DNA of 64,000 nucleotides from Pseudoruegeria sp. SHC-113 (GTDB taxonomy: Bacteria; Pseudomonadota; Alphaproteobacteria; Rhodobacterales; Rhodobacteraceae). A program made the position numbers and the translations under genes. Positions within the stretch are counted from its first letter, which is position 1, and each line of letters opens with the position of its first letter. The DNA lies in NCBI RefSeq assembly GCF_025376885.1, contig NZ_JAHUBR010000001.1, forward strand, positions 2,356,001-2,420,000, written 5' to 3'. Under the pieces are notes generated by a model. The model did no database searches. It had not been told where the DNA came from and saw only the letters and a list, made by a program, of their open reading frames with translations. This document shows, in pieces, positions 48,461-57,334 of this stretch.

Positions 48461-51400
48461 TTAGGAACAACCGGAGGTCGCCCCGCAGGTGTTGCATTTC
48501 ATGCAGGTGCCGTTGCGCACCAGCGTGTAGTTCCCGCAATCCCCGCAAGGATCGCCCTCGTAGCCCTGCATCTTGGCTTTGGCCCGCGCGTCCATCGTGG
48601 TGACGGAGCCGGTGCTGATCGCGGTCGTTGCCTGCGCGCCACCGCCGGTTTCCGGCACCAGCGTCTGGAGCGCCGCCATCGGGTCCGTCGCGCCGGTCAG
48701 CGCCGTCGCGCCCATGCCGCCTTGGAGCACCACCAGATCCTGCGGCACACGCTTGCGCAGGTAGCCCGTGGAGGAGATCTGCTTCAGCACCTCCAGCGAC
48801 CGCGACGCCGCGCTTTCGCTCAGCTCCTTGAGGTTGGAGACGCCCTCGTCCTCGCCACGGCCGATGTCGTCAAAGGTCGCGCCTTCGGGCTTCACATGGG
48901 CCAGATCGGTGCGATCGAGGTAAGAGACAGCCAGCTCGCGGAAGATGTAATCCAGGATCGAGGTGGCGTTCTTGATCGAGTCGTTGCCCTGCACCATGCC
49001 GGCGGGTTCGAACTTCGTGAAAGTGAAAGCATCCACGAACTCCTCCAGCGGCACGCCGTATTGCAGGCCCACCGACACCGCGATGGCGAAGTTGTTCATC
49101 ATCGCCCGGAAGCCAGCGCCTTCCTTGTGCATGTCGATGAAGATCTCACCGAGCGAGCCGTCTTTATATTCGCCGGTTCGCAAGTAGACCTTGTGCCCAC
49201 CCACGATGGCCTTCTGGGTGTAGCCCTTGCGCCGCTCGGGCATCTTCTCCCGCTGGCTCTTGGCGATTTCCTTGACGATGATCTTCTCGACGACCTTCTC
49301 GGCCAGCACCGCCGCCTTCTCCTGCATGGAGCCGGTGGCCAGCACCTCTTCGGCCTCCTCGTCGTCTTCCACCAGCGCTGCTGCCAGCGGCTGGCTCAGC
49401 TTGGAGCCGTCACGGTAGAGCGCGTTGGCCTTGATGCCGAGGGACCAGGAGAGCTCATAGGCCTTCTGGCAATCCTCGATGGTGGCATCATTGGGCATGT
49501 TGATCGTCTTGGAGATCGCGCCGGAAATGAAGCTCTGCGCGGCCGCCATCATGTGGATGTGGCTGTCCACGCTCAGGAAGCGCTTGCCCTTCTTGCCGCA
49601 GGGGTTGGCGCAATCGAAGACGGCGTAATGCTCTTCCTTCAGATGCGGCGCGCCCTCGAGCGTCATTGTCCCACAGACGTGATCATTGGCCGCCTCGATC
49701 TCGGCGCGGGCAAAGCCCAAGTGGCGCAGAAGGTCGAAGCTCGGGTCGTTCAGCTTGGCCGCCGGGATACCCAGCGTCTTGGTGCAGAACTCCTCGCCCA
49801 GCGTCCACTGGTTGAAGACGAAGCGGATGTCAAAAGCCGTCGGCAGGGCCTTTTCGATCTTGTCGATTTCCGCCTGACCAAAACCATGGCCCACCAGTGA
49901 GGTGTGGTTGATCCCCGGCGCATTGCCCAGCGAGGCATGGCCGACGGCGTAGGAAACGATCTCTTCGATCTGGGAGGATGTATAGCCGAGCGTCTCCAGC
50001 GCCGCCGGGACCGACCGGTTGATGATCTTGAAGTAGCCACCCCCGGCCAGTTTCTTGAACTTCACCAGCGCGAAATCTGGCTCGATCCCGGTGGTGTCGC
50101 AATCCATCACGAGGCCGATCGTGCCGGTGGGCGCGATCACTGTGGATTGGGCGTTGCGGTAGCCGTGCAGCTCGCCCTGCGTCAGCGCCTTGTCCCAGGT
50201 ACGCTTGGCGATCTCCACGAGGCGTGCATCGGGGCAGTTGGCGTGATCGAGCGGCACCGGCTTCACGGCCAGTTCTTCATAGCCGTCCGTCTTGCCATAG
50301 GCGGCGGCGCGGTGGTTGCGCATCACCCGCAGCATGTGCTCGGCGTTGCGCTCATAGCCCGCGAAAGCGCCCAGTTCCGAGGCGATCTCGGCGGAGGTCG
50401 CGTAGGCTTCGCCCGTCATGATCGCGGTCAGAGCACCAGCCAGCGCCCGGCCCTCATCGGAGTCGTAAGACAGGCCCATGTTCATCAGCAGCCCGCCGAT
50501 GTTGGCGTAGCCAAGCCCCAGCGTGCGGAAATCGTAAGACAGCTGCGCGATTTCCTTGGAGGGGAACTGCGCCATCGTCACCGAGATTTCCAGCGTCAGC
50601 GTCCAGAGCCGCGTGGCGTGGATGTAGTCCTCCACCTGGAACACACCGTCCTTGTAGAAGGTCAGCAGGTTCATCGAGGCCAAGTTACAGGCCGTGTCGT
50701 CGAGGAACATGTATTCCGAGCAGGGGTTGGAGCCCCGGATCGCGCCATCTTCCGGGCAGGTGTGCCAGGCGTTGACGGTGTCGTGGAACTGGATGCCCGG
50801 ATCGGCACAGGCCCAGGCCGCGTGGCCCACCTGCTCCCAGAGGTCGCGTGCCTTGATCGTCTTGGCGATCTTGCCGTCGGTGCGGCGGATCAGCTCCCAA
50901 TCGGCATCGTCTTTCACGGCCTTCAGGAAGGAGTCCGTCACGCGGATCGAGTTGTTGGAGTTCTGGCCCGAAACAGAGGAATAGGCCTCGGAGTCCCAAT
51001 CGGTGTTGTAGGTCGGGAATTCGATGCTGTCGTAGCCCTGCTTGGCATAATCCAGCACGCGCTTGATGTATGTTTCCGGAATAGAAACAGACTTCGCGTC
51101 TTTCACGGCCGCCTTCAGCGCGTCGTTCACCTTCGGCTCATAGGCGTCCTCGGCGGTGCCATCCCAGCTGCGGATCGCTTTGAAAATGCCGTTGAGCTTC
51201 TGCTCGTGCATCTTGGAGCCCGCGACGATGCTCGCCACTTTCTGCTCTTCGATGACCTTCCAGTTGATGAATTCCTCGATGTCCGGGTGGTCGGCATCCA
51301 CGATCACCATCTTCGCGGCGCGCCGCGTGGTGCCGCCGGATTTGATCGCGCCTGCTGCGCGGTCGCCGATCTTCAGGAAGCCCATGAGGCCCGAGGAGCG

Positions 51401-52147
51401 CCCGCCACCGGAGAGGCTTTCGCCTTCGGCCCGCAGGGAAGAGAAGTTGGTGCCGGTGCCGGAGCCATATTTGAACAGCCGTGCTTCGCGCACCCAGAGA
51501 TCCATGATGCCGCCGTCGTTCACCAGATCGTCGCCGACGGACTGGATGAAGCAGGCGTGGGGCTGCGGATGCTCGTAGGAGGATTTGGATTTCGTCAGCT
51601 TGCCGGATTTGTAGTCGACGTAGTAGTGCCCCTGCCCCGGGCCATCGATGCCGTAGGCCCAATGCAGGCCGGTGTTGAACCACTGCGGGGAGTTCGGCGC
51701 GGCGCGCTGGGTGGCGAGCATGTAACGCATTTCGTCGAAATAGGCGCGGGCGTCCTCTTCGGTGGTGAAGTAGCCGCCCTTCCAGCCCCAATAGGCCCAG
51801 GCCCCGGCGAGGCGATCAAACACCTGCTTGGCGGAGGTTTCCCCGCCGATGCGCTCCTCTTCGGGAAGCTCGCTCAGCGCGGCCTCATCGGCCACCGAGC
51901 GCCACAGGAACTCCGGCACGTCCTTTTCGCGCACCTGTTTCAGACGCGCCGGAACCCCTGCCTTGCGGAAGTATTTCTGCGCAATCACATCGGAGGCCAC
52001 CTGGCTCCAGCGGCTCGGAACTTCCATCTCCGGCAGGCTGAAGACGACGGTGCCGTCAGGGTTGCGGATCTCGGAAGAGGTGATGGTGAAAGTGAGCGCG
52101 GCGTATGCGTCCTTGCCGGCCTCGGTGAACTGACGTTCGATCTTCAT
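48461..52147 (-). CDS. nrdJ: Adenosylcobalamin-dependent ribonucleotide reductase (class II)
   Basis: NrdJ reduces ribonucleotides using adenosylcobalamin, with or without oxygen. At 1228 residues it is of the long vitamin-B12 type. Visible motifs include [59 protein letters not shown] (active-site Cys and Glu), [20 protein letters not shown], and a C-terminal zinc ribbon [22 protein letters not shown] in two CxxC pairs. The start at 52147 (MKIERQF) follows a weak ribosome site; upstream in-frame residues are not conserved-looking. Two candidate NrdR boxes lie upstream. B12 dependence suggests the cell makes or imports cobalamin. Confidence 0.95.
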   Translation of the reverse strand: MKIERQFTEAGKDAYAALTFTITSSEIRNPDGTVVFSLPEMEVPSRWSQVASDVIAQKYFRKAGVPARLKQVREKDVPEFLWRSVADEAALSELPEEERIGGETSAKQVFDRLAGAWAYWGWKGGYFTTEEDARAYFDEMRYMLATQRAAPNSPQWFNTGLHWAYGIDGPGQGHYYVDYKSGKLTKSKSSYEHPQPHACFIQSVGDDLVNDGGIMDLWVREARLFKYGSGTGTNFSSLRAEGESLSGGGRSSGLMGFLKIGDRAAGAIKSGGTTRRAAKMVIVDADHPDIEEFINWKVIEEQKVASIVAGSKMHEQKLNGIFKAIRSWDGTAEDAYEPKVNDALKAAVKDAKSVSIPETYIKRVLDYAKQGYDSIEFPTYNTDWDSEAYSSVSGQNSNNSIRVTDSFLKAVKDDADWELIRRTDGKIAKTIKARDLWEQVGHAAWACADPGIQFHDTVNAWHTCPEDGAIRGSNPCSEYMFLDDTACNLASMNLLTFYKDGVFQVEDYIHATRLWTLTLEISVTMAQFPSKEIAQLSYDFRTLGLGYANIGGLLMNMGLSYDSDEGRALAGALTAIMTGEAYATSAEIASELGAFAGYERNAEHMLRVMRNHRAAAYGKTDGYEELAVKPVPLDHANCPDARLVEIAKRTWDKALTQGELHGYRNAQSTVIAPTGTIGLVMDCDTTGIEPDFALVKFKKLAGGGYFKIINRSVPAALETLGYTSSQIEEIVSYAVGHASLGNAPGINHTSLVGHGFGQAEIDKIEKALPTAFDIRFVFNQWTLGEEFCTKTLGIPAAKLNDPSFDLLRHLGFARAEIEAANDHVCGTMTLEGAPHLKEEHYAVFDCANPCGKKGKRFLSVDSHIHMMAAAQSFISGAISKTINMPNDATIEDCQKAYELSWSLGIKANALYRDGSKLSQPLAAALVEDDEEAEEVLATGSMQEKAAVLAEKVVEKIIVKEIAKSQREKMPERRKGYTQKAIVGGHKVYLRTGEYKDGSLGEIFIDMHKEGAGFRAMMNNFAIAVSVGLQYGVPLEEFVDAFTFTKFEPAGMVQGNDSIKNATSILDYIFRELAVSYLDRTDLAHVKPEGATFDDIGRGEDEGVSNLKELSESAASRSLEVLKQISSTGYLRKRVPQDLVVLQGGMGATALTGATDPMAALQTLVPETGGGAQATTAISTGSVTTMDARAKAKMQGYEGDPCGDCGNYTLVRNGTCMKCNTCGATSGCS

Positions 52148-52322
52148 GCGGTCTGCCCCGTGTGTCCCTACGATTCCCGCGGCGAAGACTTCTCCGTCCC
52201 TGCCCCGCGATCCCATCCGGCCTTTTGGTTGGCACAAACACACGCTATCGATTGCTTTGCGCTATCGAGTGCCTCCCTTGGGGAAGGCGTCTGGTCTGTC
52301 AGCGAGTGCTCTTTATGTGCCG

Positions 52323-52338
52323 CCACTAAATGTTGTGG
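52323..52338 (-). promoter_or_regulatory. NrdR box 1 upstream of nrdJ
   Basis: CCACTAAATGTTGTGG (52323-52338) matches the NrdR consensus acaCwAtATaTwGtgt at 12-13 of 16 positions, including the invariant C, A, AT, T and G core. It is 176 bases upstream of the nrdJ ATG. NrdR represses ribonucleotide reductase genes when dATP is high. Confidence 0.6.
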
Positions 52339-52354
52339 GTGTTAGCGCCGGTTC

Positions 52355-52370
52355 CCACAAACTGACGTAT
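52355..52370 (-). promoter_or_regulatory. Degenerate second NrdR box upstream of nrdJ
   Basis: CCACAAACTGACGTAT is a weaker match (about 10 of 16), but starts exactly 32 bases from box 1, the three-helical-turn spacing that is usual for paired NrdR boxes. It is supported mainly by spacing. Confidence 0.4.
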
Positions 52371-52590
52371 TTTCCGGGGGAAGGTCAACGGAAATTTTGC
52401 ACCTCAGCTTCGGTTTTTTCCGTTGACGCCGCAGCGTTTTTTCATGCCGCAGCGGCACAGAAGAAAAGGGCGGCCGTCTGGCGTGCATGTGCAGAAACTC
52501 GAAAAAACTTCCTTCCGTCAACAGCCTGCGGGGCGCGGTTGAAACACCACGCCCCGCGCCAGAGCCGACTCGCTGCACGTTCAGATGTGT

Positions 52591-53151
52591 CTATTGATAG
52601 ATCCGAAGCGCGCTAACGCTCCCATGGGCCACAACCTGCGAGGAAACCTCCCCCTGAGGCACCGTTCCGCTCGAAGGCACCATCATATAGTGGCCGATAT
52701 CGCTTCCGGCCCACGTCGGCAATTCATTGACGCTCTCATCCACTCCGACGCGCACACCGTTCCAAAGCGCAGAAACCCGCGCCGTGCTTGCCATGTTCAC
52801 TTCAATGAAGAGGGTACCATATCCCGCGACCGTGCCCGGTGGCGCGACCACCGCCGCAGCCCCGTTGTCGGGCAGCGTGCCCCCCGCGCCAGCCCGGGCC
52901 ACAAAACTACCGTCGGCGCGAAAGCCGATATAGAGCCCGATCACACTGCCTCCTATTTCGCAGATCACCCCCCCGGCGCTTCCATCGAGCCCTGAGAAAG
53001 TAATGGCCATCGCAACATCTGAAGCCCTATCAAGAGTGGTGCCATCCACGACGCTGGGCGCAGGTAGCTCGATCAGCGGTGAACGGCCCAGCTCGGGATC
53101 AAAGGGAAGGCTTTGGGCGCCGGGGCCGATCTCACTGCCCGGCTGCATCAC
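52591..53151 (-). CDS. Gene transfer agent head-spike fiber-like protein
   Basis: A 186-residue protein without a signal peptide. It resembles a concanavalin/LamG-like jelly roll: ITFSGLDGSAGGVICEIGG, VIGLYIGFRADGSFVARAGA and GTLFIEVNMASTARVSALWN. Its position directly downstream of a spike-base homologue, with GTGATG overlapping that gene's stop, makes it the likely counterpart of R. capsulatus GhsB (Rcc01080), the head-spike fiber that binds host capsule. Fiber sequences vary strongly, so the call rests largely on context. The start is GTG 53151 or ATG 53148. Confidence 0.65.
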   Translation of the reverse strand: MMQPGSEIGPGAQSLPFDPELGRSPLIELPAPSVVDGTTLDRASDVAMAITFSGLDGSAGGVICEIGGSVIGLYIGFRADGSFVARAGAGGTLPDNGAAAVVAPPGTVAGYGTLFIEVNMASTARVSALWNGVRVGVDESVNELPTWAGSDIGHYMMVPSSGTVPQGEVSSQVVAHGSVSALRIYQ

Positions 53152-53411
53152 CGCAGCCCCCGGATCCCGGTTGCGCTTGTGCCGCTCGCCCAGACCCGGC
53201 GGACGCGAATCGGGAAGGCCCCTCCAGCGGCGAGAAAGAGCGTCGCCGTGCTGCCGTCCACGGTGGTGACGTGTAGCGTGCCGGACGTGGCCACGTTGAC
53301 CGCGCGCGTCACATAGGCGAGATCCCCCGCGTCATCCGGCGTGATCTCCTCGATTGCGGTCAGCGGGCTCTCCAGGCCGACGGTTAAATCGGAAAACTTG
53401 TCCTCGGGCAT
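53148..53411 (-). CDS. Gene transfer agent head-spike base protein
   Basis: An 87-residue protein similar to the RCAP_Rcc01079 (GhsA) spike-base family as I remember it: MPEDKFSDLTVGLESPLTAI, LAYVTRAVNVATSGTLHVTT, then GAFPIRVRRVWASGT, a compact beta barrel. The start at 53411 has GGAG six bases before it. In R. capsulatus the base attaches the fiber to the gene transfer agent head. Here it lies far from any capsid genes, beside tRNA-Pro. Confidence 0.75.
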   Translation of the reverse strand: MPEDKFSDLTVGLESPLTAIEEITPDDAGDLAYVTRAVNVATSGTLHVTTVDGSTATLFLAAGGAFPIRVRRVWASGTSATGIRGLR

Positions 53412-53536
53412 CAGCGGCTCCTTGCTTGGCTGTCTCCATCGCGCCCAAGAGTGTGAAGCAAAGATGAATCCGCGCTGAACGCGGCGCGCGCAGGTGCAGA
53501 GAGCAGCCCGGATATCCAAGGATATTCAAAGGAAGA

Positions 53537-53613
53537 TGGTCGGGACGGCAAGATTCGAACTTGCGACCTACGGTACCCAAAACCGTCGCGCTACCAGGCT
53601 GCGCTACGCCCCG
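53537..53613 (-). tRNA. tRNA-Pro (UGG)
   Basis: A 77-base tRNA on the minus strand. The acceptor stem is CGGGGCG with CGTCCCG (one G-U pair), the anticodon loop is TTTGGGT with anticodon TGG, and the T arm contains GTTCGAATC. The CCA end is encoded (53537-53539). It lies 126 bases upstream of the spike-base start, on the same strand. Confidence 0.97.
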
Positions 53614-53676
53614 ACTGGCGCGGTTCTAGCGAGGGGGGCCCGGATTGAAAAGAGCGAAAACGCTCGGCAAGAAGGT

Positions 53677-54159
53677 TCAGCAAGGCCAGGCGGCGGTTTG
53701 GGCCGGGATCGACGGGTGGCGCAGTTCCGCCCCCGGGGCGATGCCAATGGCCTTGGCCAGCCCGCCGTTGATCTCCAGCACGAACTGGATGTCCTTGCCG
53801 CCCGGAATGGCCGTCAGATCGCCGGGCACCGCGTTGCTGTGCACGTGGCGCACCGTGCCATCGGCGGCGGCGAAGATCATGTCCAGCGGGATCAGGGTGT
53901 TCTTCATCCAGAAGGCCACGGATTGCGGTTTTTCATAGACAAACAGCATCCCCGCACCCGAGGCCATGCTCTCGCGGAACATCAGCCCCTGTGCGCGGCT
54001 CTCCGGTGTGTCCACCACCTCGACCGTGAAGCGCCCGGTGCCGAAATCGCCCCGAAGCTCCAGCAGATCGGCGCGGCAGGCCTCGGCCATGGCCGGGCCT
54101 GCGACAGCAGCCAGAACCAGCCCAAGTACCTGTGCGCGCACCCGGGCCAGAAATCTCAT
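53677..54159 (-). CDS. DUF192 family exported protein
   Basis: A 160-residue protein with a signal peptide (VRAQVLGLVLAAVAGPAMA) and a DUF192 beta barrel: FTVEVVDTPESRAQGLMFRE, GMLFVYEKPQSVAFWMKNTL and IPLDMIFAAADGTVRHVH are the standard motifs. Function of the family is unknown. Its ATG overlaps the stop of the cold-shock gene (ATGA). Confidence 0.92.
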   Translation of the reverse strand: MRFLARVRAQVLGLVLAAVAGPAMAEACRADLLELRGDFGTGRFTVEVVDTPESRAQGLMFRESMASGAGMLFVYEKPQSVAFWMKNTLIPLDMIFAAADGTVRHVHSNAVPGDLTAIPGGKDIQFVLEINGGLAKAIGIAPGAELRHPSIPAQTAAWPC

Positions 54160-54713
54160 TCCGTCACGTCCGATCCCGCGCCTGTGCGCGCGGCAGCCTC
54201 CCAGGAGGCGACATGCGTGGCCATCCGGCCGCGTTTGCCCTCCACAACCCGCAGGCTCACCGCCTCGCCGGGCTGCAGATCCGCAAGGCCCGAGCGCCGC
54301 AGCACCTCGACATGAACGAAGACATCATCGGTGCAGCCGAAGATGTTGGCAAAGCCGAAGCCCTTGGATTTGTCGAACCATTTCACCCGCGCAGGGCACA
54401 AGGGCTCCGCTTCGAGCGCGTCGGTGTCGAAACCGGCGAGATCCTCAAGAATGGGTTGCCCATCGCCCACCGGCGGCGCGATGCTCAGCACCTCCACCGC
54501 CTGCGTGCCACGATCCGTCTCCTGCACCATCACCGTGATCTGCGCGAGATCGGCCACTGAGCTCTGGCCGAAGTTGCGCAGCACATTGGCGTGCAGAAGA
54601 ATGTCAGGCCCCCCATGTTCGGACACCACGAAGCCGAACCCCTTGCCGGGGTCAAACCACTTCACGTGCCCTTGGACCAGATGTCCCAGGTTTTTTTGTT
54701 CAGTCATCCCCAT
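54156..54713 (-). CDS. Double cold-shock domain protein
   Basis: A 185-residue protein with two cold-shock domains joined by an acidic linker. Each has the RNP1 motif: KWFDPGKGFGFVVSE near residue 19 and KWFDKSKGFGFANIF near residue 110. Tandem CSD proteins are common in alphaproteobacteria and act as RNA chaperones. The start is ATG 54713 or, two codons later, 54707. It is coupled to the DUF192 gene. Confidence 0.93.
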   Translation of the reverse strand: MGMTEQKNLGHLVQGHVKWFDPGKGFGFVVSEHGGPDILLHANVLRNFGQSSVADLAQITVMVQETDRGTQAVEVLSIAPPVGDGQPILEDLAGFDTDALEAEPLCPARVKWFDKSKGFGFANIFGCTDDVFVHVEVLRRSGLADLQPGEAVSLRVVEGKRGRMATHVASWEAAARTGAGSDVTE

Positions 54714-54828
54714 ACGCCTAAGTTAAGCGTTTATATTTCCTGCCCGCCCCTATCTGTGCCACAGTTTGGAGATGTTTCAAGGTTAAATTATTTCGGCTCC
54801 CGAAAAGCCGGGCGACCGTTGCACAGGT

Positions 54829-55434
54829 TCACGGGTTGAGCCGTTCCACCTGCCAGCCTGCGTTTTCGGGCGTCTTTACCCAGCGAAAGCGATCGTGCAG
54901 GCGGAACGCGCCATCGGCCCAGAACTCGATCTCCACCGGCCGAATGCGAAAGCCGCCCCAGAACGGCGGGCGCGGCGGGTTGGCCCCCTTCTCCGCTGTA
55001 ATCTTTGCAACTTTTGCCATCAGGCTCGCGCGGGAGGCCAGCGGCGCGGATTGATCCGAGGCCCAGGCCCCGAGCCGGCTCTTGAGCGACCGCGAGGCAT
55101 AATAGGCATCGGCCTGCGGCCCCTCCTCACGCTCCACATGGCCGCGCACGCGGATCTGGCGGCGCAGGGATTTCCAATGCATCACGAAAGCGGCCTTGCC
55201 CGCGGCTTCGATCTCGGCGGCCTTTACGCTGTTGTAATTGGTGTAGAAAACAAAAGCGTCAGCCTCGATGTCCTTCAGCAGCACCATGCGTGCATTGGGC
55301 ATGCCGTCTGCATCCACCGTGGAAAGCGCGATGGCGTTGGGATCGTTCAGCTCGCTCTCTTCCGCCTCGGCCAGCCAGCTGCGCGCGATCTCGAACGGAT
55401 CACTGCCGGCGAATTTCCCGCTTCTGTCGGACAT
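54829..55434 (-). CDS. pdxH: Pyridoxamine 5'-phosphate oxidase
   Basis: PdxH oxidises pyridoxine or pyridoxamine phosphate to PLP with FMN and O2. The 201-residue enzyme has [20 protein letters not shown], the [11 protein letters not shown] segment, [20 protein letters not shown], then [15 protein letters not shown] and the C-terminal [19 protein letters not shown]. The start at 55434 ([14 protein letters not shown]) follows GGGAGCAAGAG. Confidence 0.94.
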   Translation of the reverse strand: MSDRSGKFAGSDPFEIARSWLAEAEESELNDPNAIALSTVDADGMPNARMVLLKDIEADAFVFYTNYNSVKAAEIEAAGKAAFVMHWKSLRRQIRVRGHVEREEGPQADAYYASRSLKSRLGAWASDQSAPLASRASLMAKVAKITAEKGANPPRPPFWGGFRIRPVEIEFWADGAFRLHDRFRWVKTPENAGWQVERLNP

Positions 55435-55577
55435 GGCTCTTGCTCCCTCGGCCAGCTGCATCGCGCCATATCTAGCGCCGCGTCCTGCGCCCTGCCACTG
55501 CAAAGCGCGCGAAAACTGCGTGGACGCAAACCGCCTGCCCGTGGTAACGCAGCCCCTAAAGAACGGGGACAGATGAC

Positions 55578-56081
55578 ATGACCGACAGACTACCGCACGA
55601 AAAAGGCTTTCACATCAGCTGGGATCAGATCCACCGGGATTCCCGCGCGCTGGCGTGGCGGCTCGATGGGCAGGGCCCGGATGAGGGCGCATGGAAGGCC
55701 ATCGTGGCGATCACGCGCGGCGGCATGGCACCGGCGATGATCGTGGCGCGCGAGCTGGATGTGCGGGTGATCGACACGATCTCGGTGAAATCCTACGACA
55801 AGCAGAACCGCATGGAGGCCAAGGTGCTCAAAGCGCCCGACGCCGAGCTGATGGGCGATGGCACCGGCATCCTGATCGTGGACGATCTGGTGGATTCCGG
55901 CAAAACGCTCGAACTGGTGCGCGAGCTCTATCCCAACGCCCATTTCGCCACCGTCTACGCCAAACCCAAGGGCCGCCCGATGGTGGATACCTTCATCACC
56001 GAGGTGAGCCAGGACACCTGGATCTTCTTCCCGTGGGATATGGCGCTGCAATACGTCGAACCCTATCGCGGCACCGACTGA
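55578..56081 (+). CDS. gpt: Xanthine phosphoribosyltransferase
   Basis: A type I phosphoribosyltransferase that salvages xanthine and guanine. The 167-residue protein has the PRPP-binding motif [17 protein letters not shown], the N-terminal [35 protein letters not shown] with the catalytic loop, and [29 protein letters not shown] precedes the ATG. It is divergent from pdxH and followed by an aminotransferase gene 13 bases later. Confidence 0.94.
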   Translation: MTDRLPHEKGFHISWDQIHRDSRALAWRLDGQGPDEGAWKAIVAITRGGMAPAMIVARELDVRVIDTISVKSYDKQNRMEAKVLKAPDAELMGDGTGILIVDDLVDSGKTLELVRELYPNAHFATVYAKPKGRPMVDTFITEVSQDTWIFFPWDMALQYVEPYRGTD

Positions 56082-56094
56082 GGCCCGCGAAGCG

Positions 56095-57267
56095 ATGCGC
56101 CTCAATCCCCGCTTCGCCGAGACAACGCCGCCGCCCGTGATGGAGGCGCGGCGCTGGCTGGAAGGCGTCAGCTTCCCGCCGGAGCGCCCGCTGCTGAATG
56201 TCTCGCAGGCTGCGCCGGTGGATCCGCCGCCCCAAGGGCTGCGCGAGGCGCTGGCCGAGGCCGTGCTGAGCGAGGATGCCGCGCATCTCTATGGCCCGGT
56301 TCTGGGCCTTCCCGAGCTGCGCGCCGAAGTGGCCAGCCAGTGGTCCGAGACCTACGGCGGCACGATTGCGCCGGAGCAGGTCGCCATTACGTCGGGCTGC
56401 AATCAGGCTTTCGTGGCCGCGATGAGCACGCTGGCCGGAGCCGGGGATGAAGTCATCCTGCCAACGCCCTGGTATTTCAACCATAAAATGTGGCTCGACA
56501 TGCAGGGCGTGCGCACGGTGCCACTGGCCACCGGCGCGGGCCTGCTGCCCGATGCGGACGCGGCGGCAGCGCTGATCACGCCGCGCACCCGGGCCATCGT
56601 GCTGGTCACGCCCAACAATCCGGGCGGCGCGGAATATCCGGCCGATCTGGTCCGGACGTTCTTCGAACTGGCCCGCGCACGCGGCATCGCCCTGATCGTG
56701 GATGAAACCTACCGCGATTTCGACAGCCGCTCCGGCGCGCCCCATGATCTGTTCTCCGATCCCGATTGGACCGACACGCTGATCCAGCTCTATTCCTTCT
56801 CCAAGGCCTATCGCCTCACCGGCCACCGCGTCGGCGCGATGGTGGCCGCGCCTGCGCGGCTGATGGAAGTGGAGAAATTCCTCGACACCGTCGCTATCTG
56901 CCCTAACCAGCTGGGCCAACGCGGCGCACTCTGGGGAATGCGCAACCTGCGCCAGTGGCTTGCCGGCGAGCGGGCCGAGATCCTTGCCCGCCGCGCCGCG
57001 ATCGAGGACGGCTTCCCCCGGCTGGAGGGCTGGAAACTTCTGGGCTGCGGTGCCTATTTCGCTTATGCCGAGCACCCGTTTGCGATGGCCTCGGACGATC
57101 TCGCCCGCGCTCTGGTGCGCGACGCGGGCGTGCTTTTGCTGCCCGGCACGATGTTCATGCCGGCAGGCGATCCCGCTGGCCGCCGCCAGCTGCGCATCGC
57201 CTTCGCCAACATTGATGCAACCGGCATCGACGCGCTGTTTTCCCGGCTGGAAAGCATCACGTTCTAA
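56095..57267 (+). CDS. Class I/II pyridoxal-phosphate aminotransferase
   Basis: A 390-residue fold-type I aminotransferase. The PLP lysine lies in YSFSKAYRLTGHRVGAMVAA near residue 240, and the substrate-binding Asn/Asp/Tyr set in TPNNPGGAEYPADLVR and IVDETYRDF. A C-terminal Arg in GRRQLRIAFANID binds carboxylate. The amino-acid specificity is not clear; aspartate-type or a biosynthetic aminotransferase is likely. It is on the same transcript direction as gpt. Confidence 0.9.
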   Translation: MRLNPRFAETTPPPVMEARRWLEGVSFPPERPLLNVSQAAPVDPPPQGLREALAEAVLSEDAAHLYGPVLGLPELRAEVASQWSETYGGTIAPEQVAITSGCNQAFVAAMSTLAGAGDEVILPTPWYFNHKMWLDMQGVRTVPLATGAGLLPDADAAAALITPRTRAIVLVTPNNPGGAEYPADLVRTFFELARARGIALIVDETYRDFDSRSGAPHDLFSDPDWTDTLIQLYSFSKAYRLTGHRVGAMVAAPARLMEVEKFLDTVAICPNQLGQRGALWGMRNLRQWLAGERAEILARRAAIEDGFPRLEGWKLLGCGAYFAYAEHPFAMASDDLARALVRDAGVLLLPGTMFMPAGDPAGRRQLRIAFANIDATGIDALFSRLESITF

Positions 57268-57334
57268 GCCTTGCCCCTGCCGGGGCGAGGCAATAAACAT
57301 CCCTGACGAAACATCACAGCGAGGCGGCCACAAC

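Larger units (their letters stand above)
52148..52590. other. nrdJ promoter region
   Basis: 443 bases without a gene between ghsB-like and nrdJ. It holds the two NrdR-box candidates and, close to the spike gene, an inverted repeat GCGGGGCG (52528-52535) with CGCCCCGC (52550-52557), a possible weak terminator. I looked for a cobalamin riboswitch and saw none. Confidence 0.6.

Noticed and set aside
49904-52345. An 813-codon open frame on the plus strand opposite nrdJ
   Set aside because: It is antisense to nrdJ and has no recognisable motif. Long antisense frames are common here because GC-rich codons lack stops in the opposite frame.
52148-52590. Cobalamin riboswitch upstream of nrdJ
   Set aside because: I looked for a B12-box-like conserved core and the long stem structure and did not see one. 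A covariance-model search would settle it.
53411-53640. Prophage or integrative element at tRNA-Pro
   Set aside because: There is no integrase, no repeat of the tRNA 3' end and no other phage gene apart from the two spike-like proteins.
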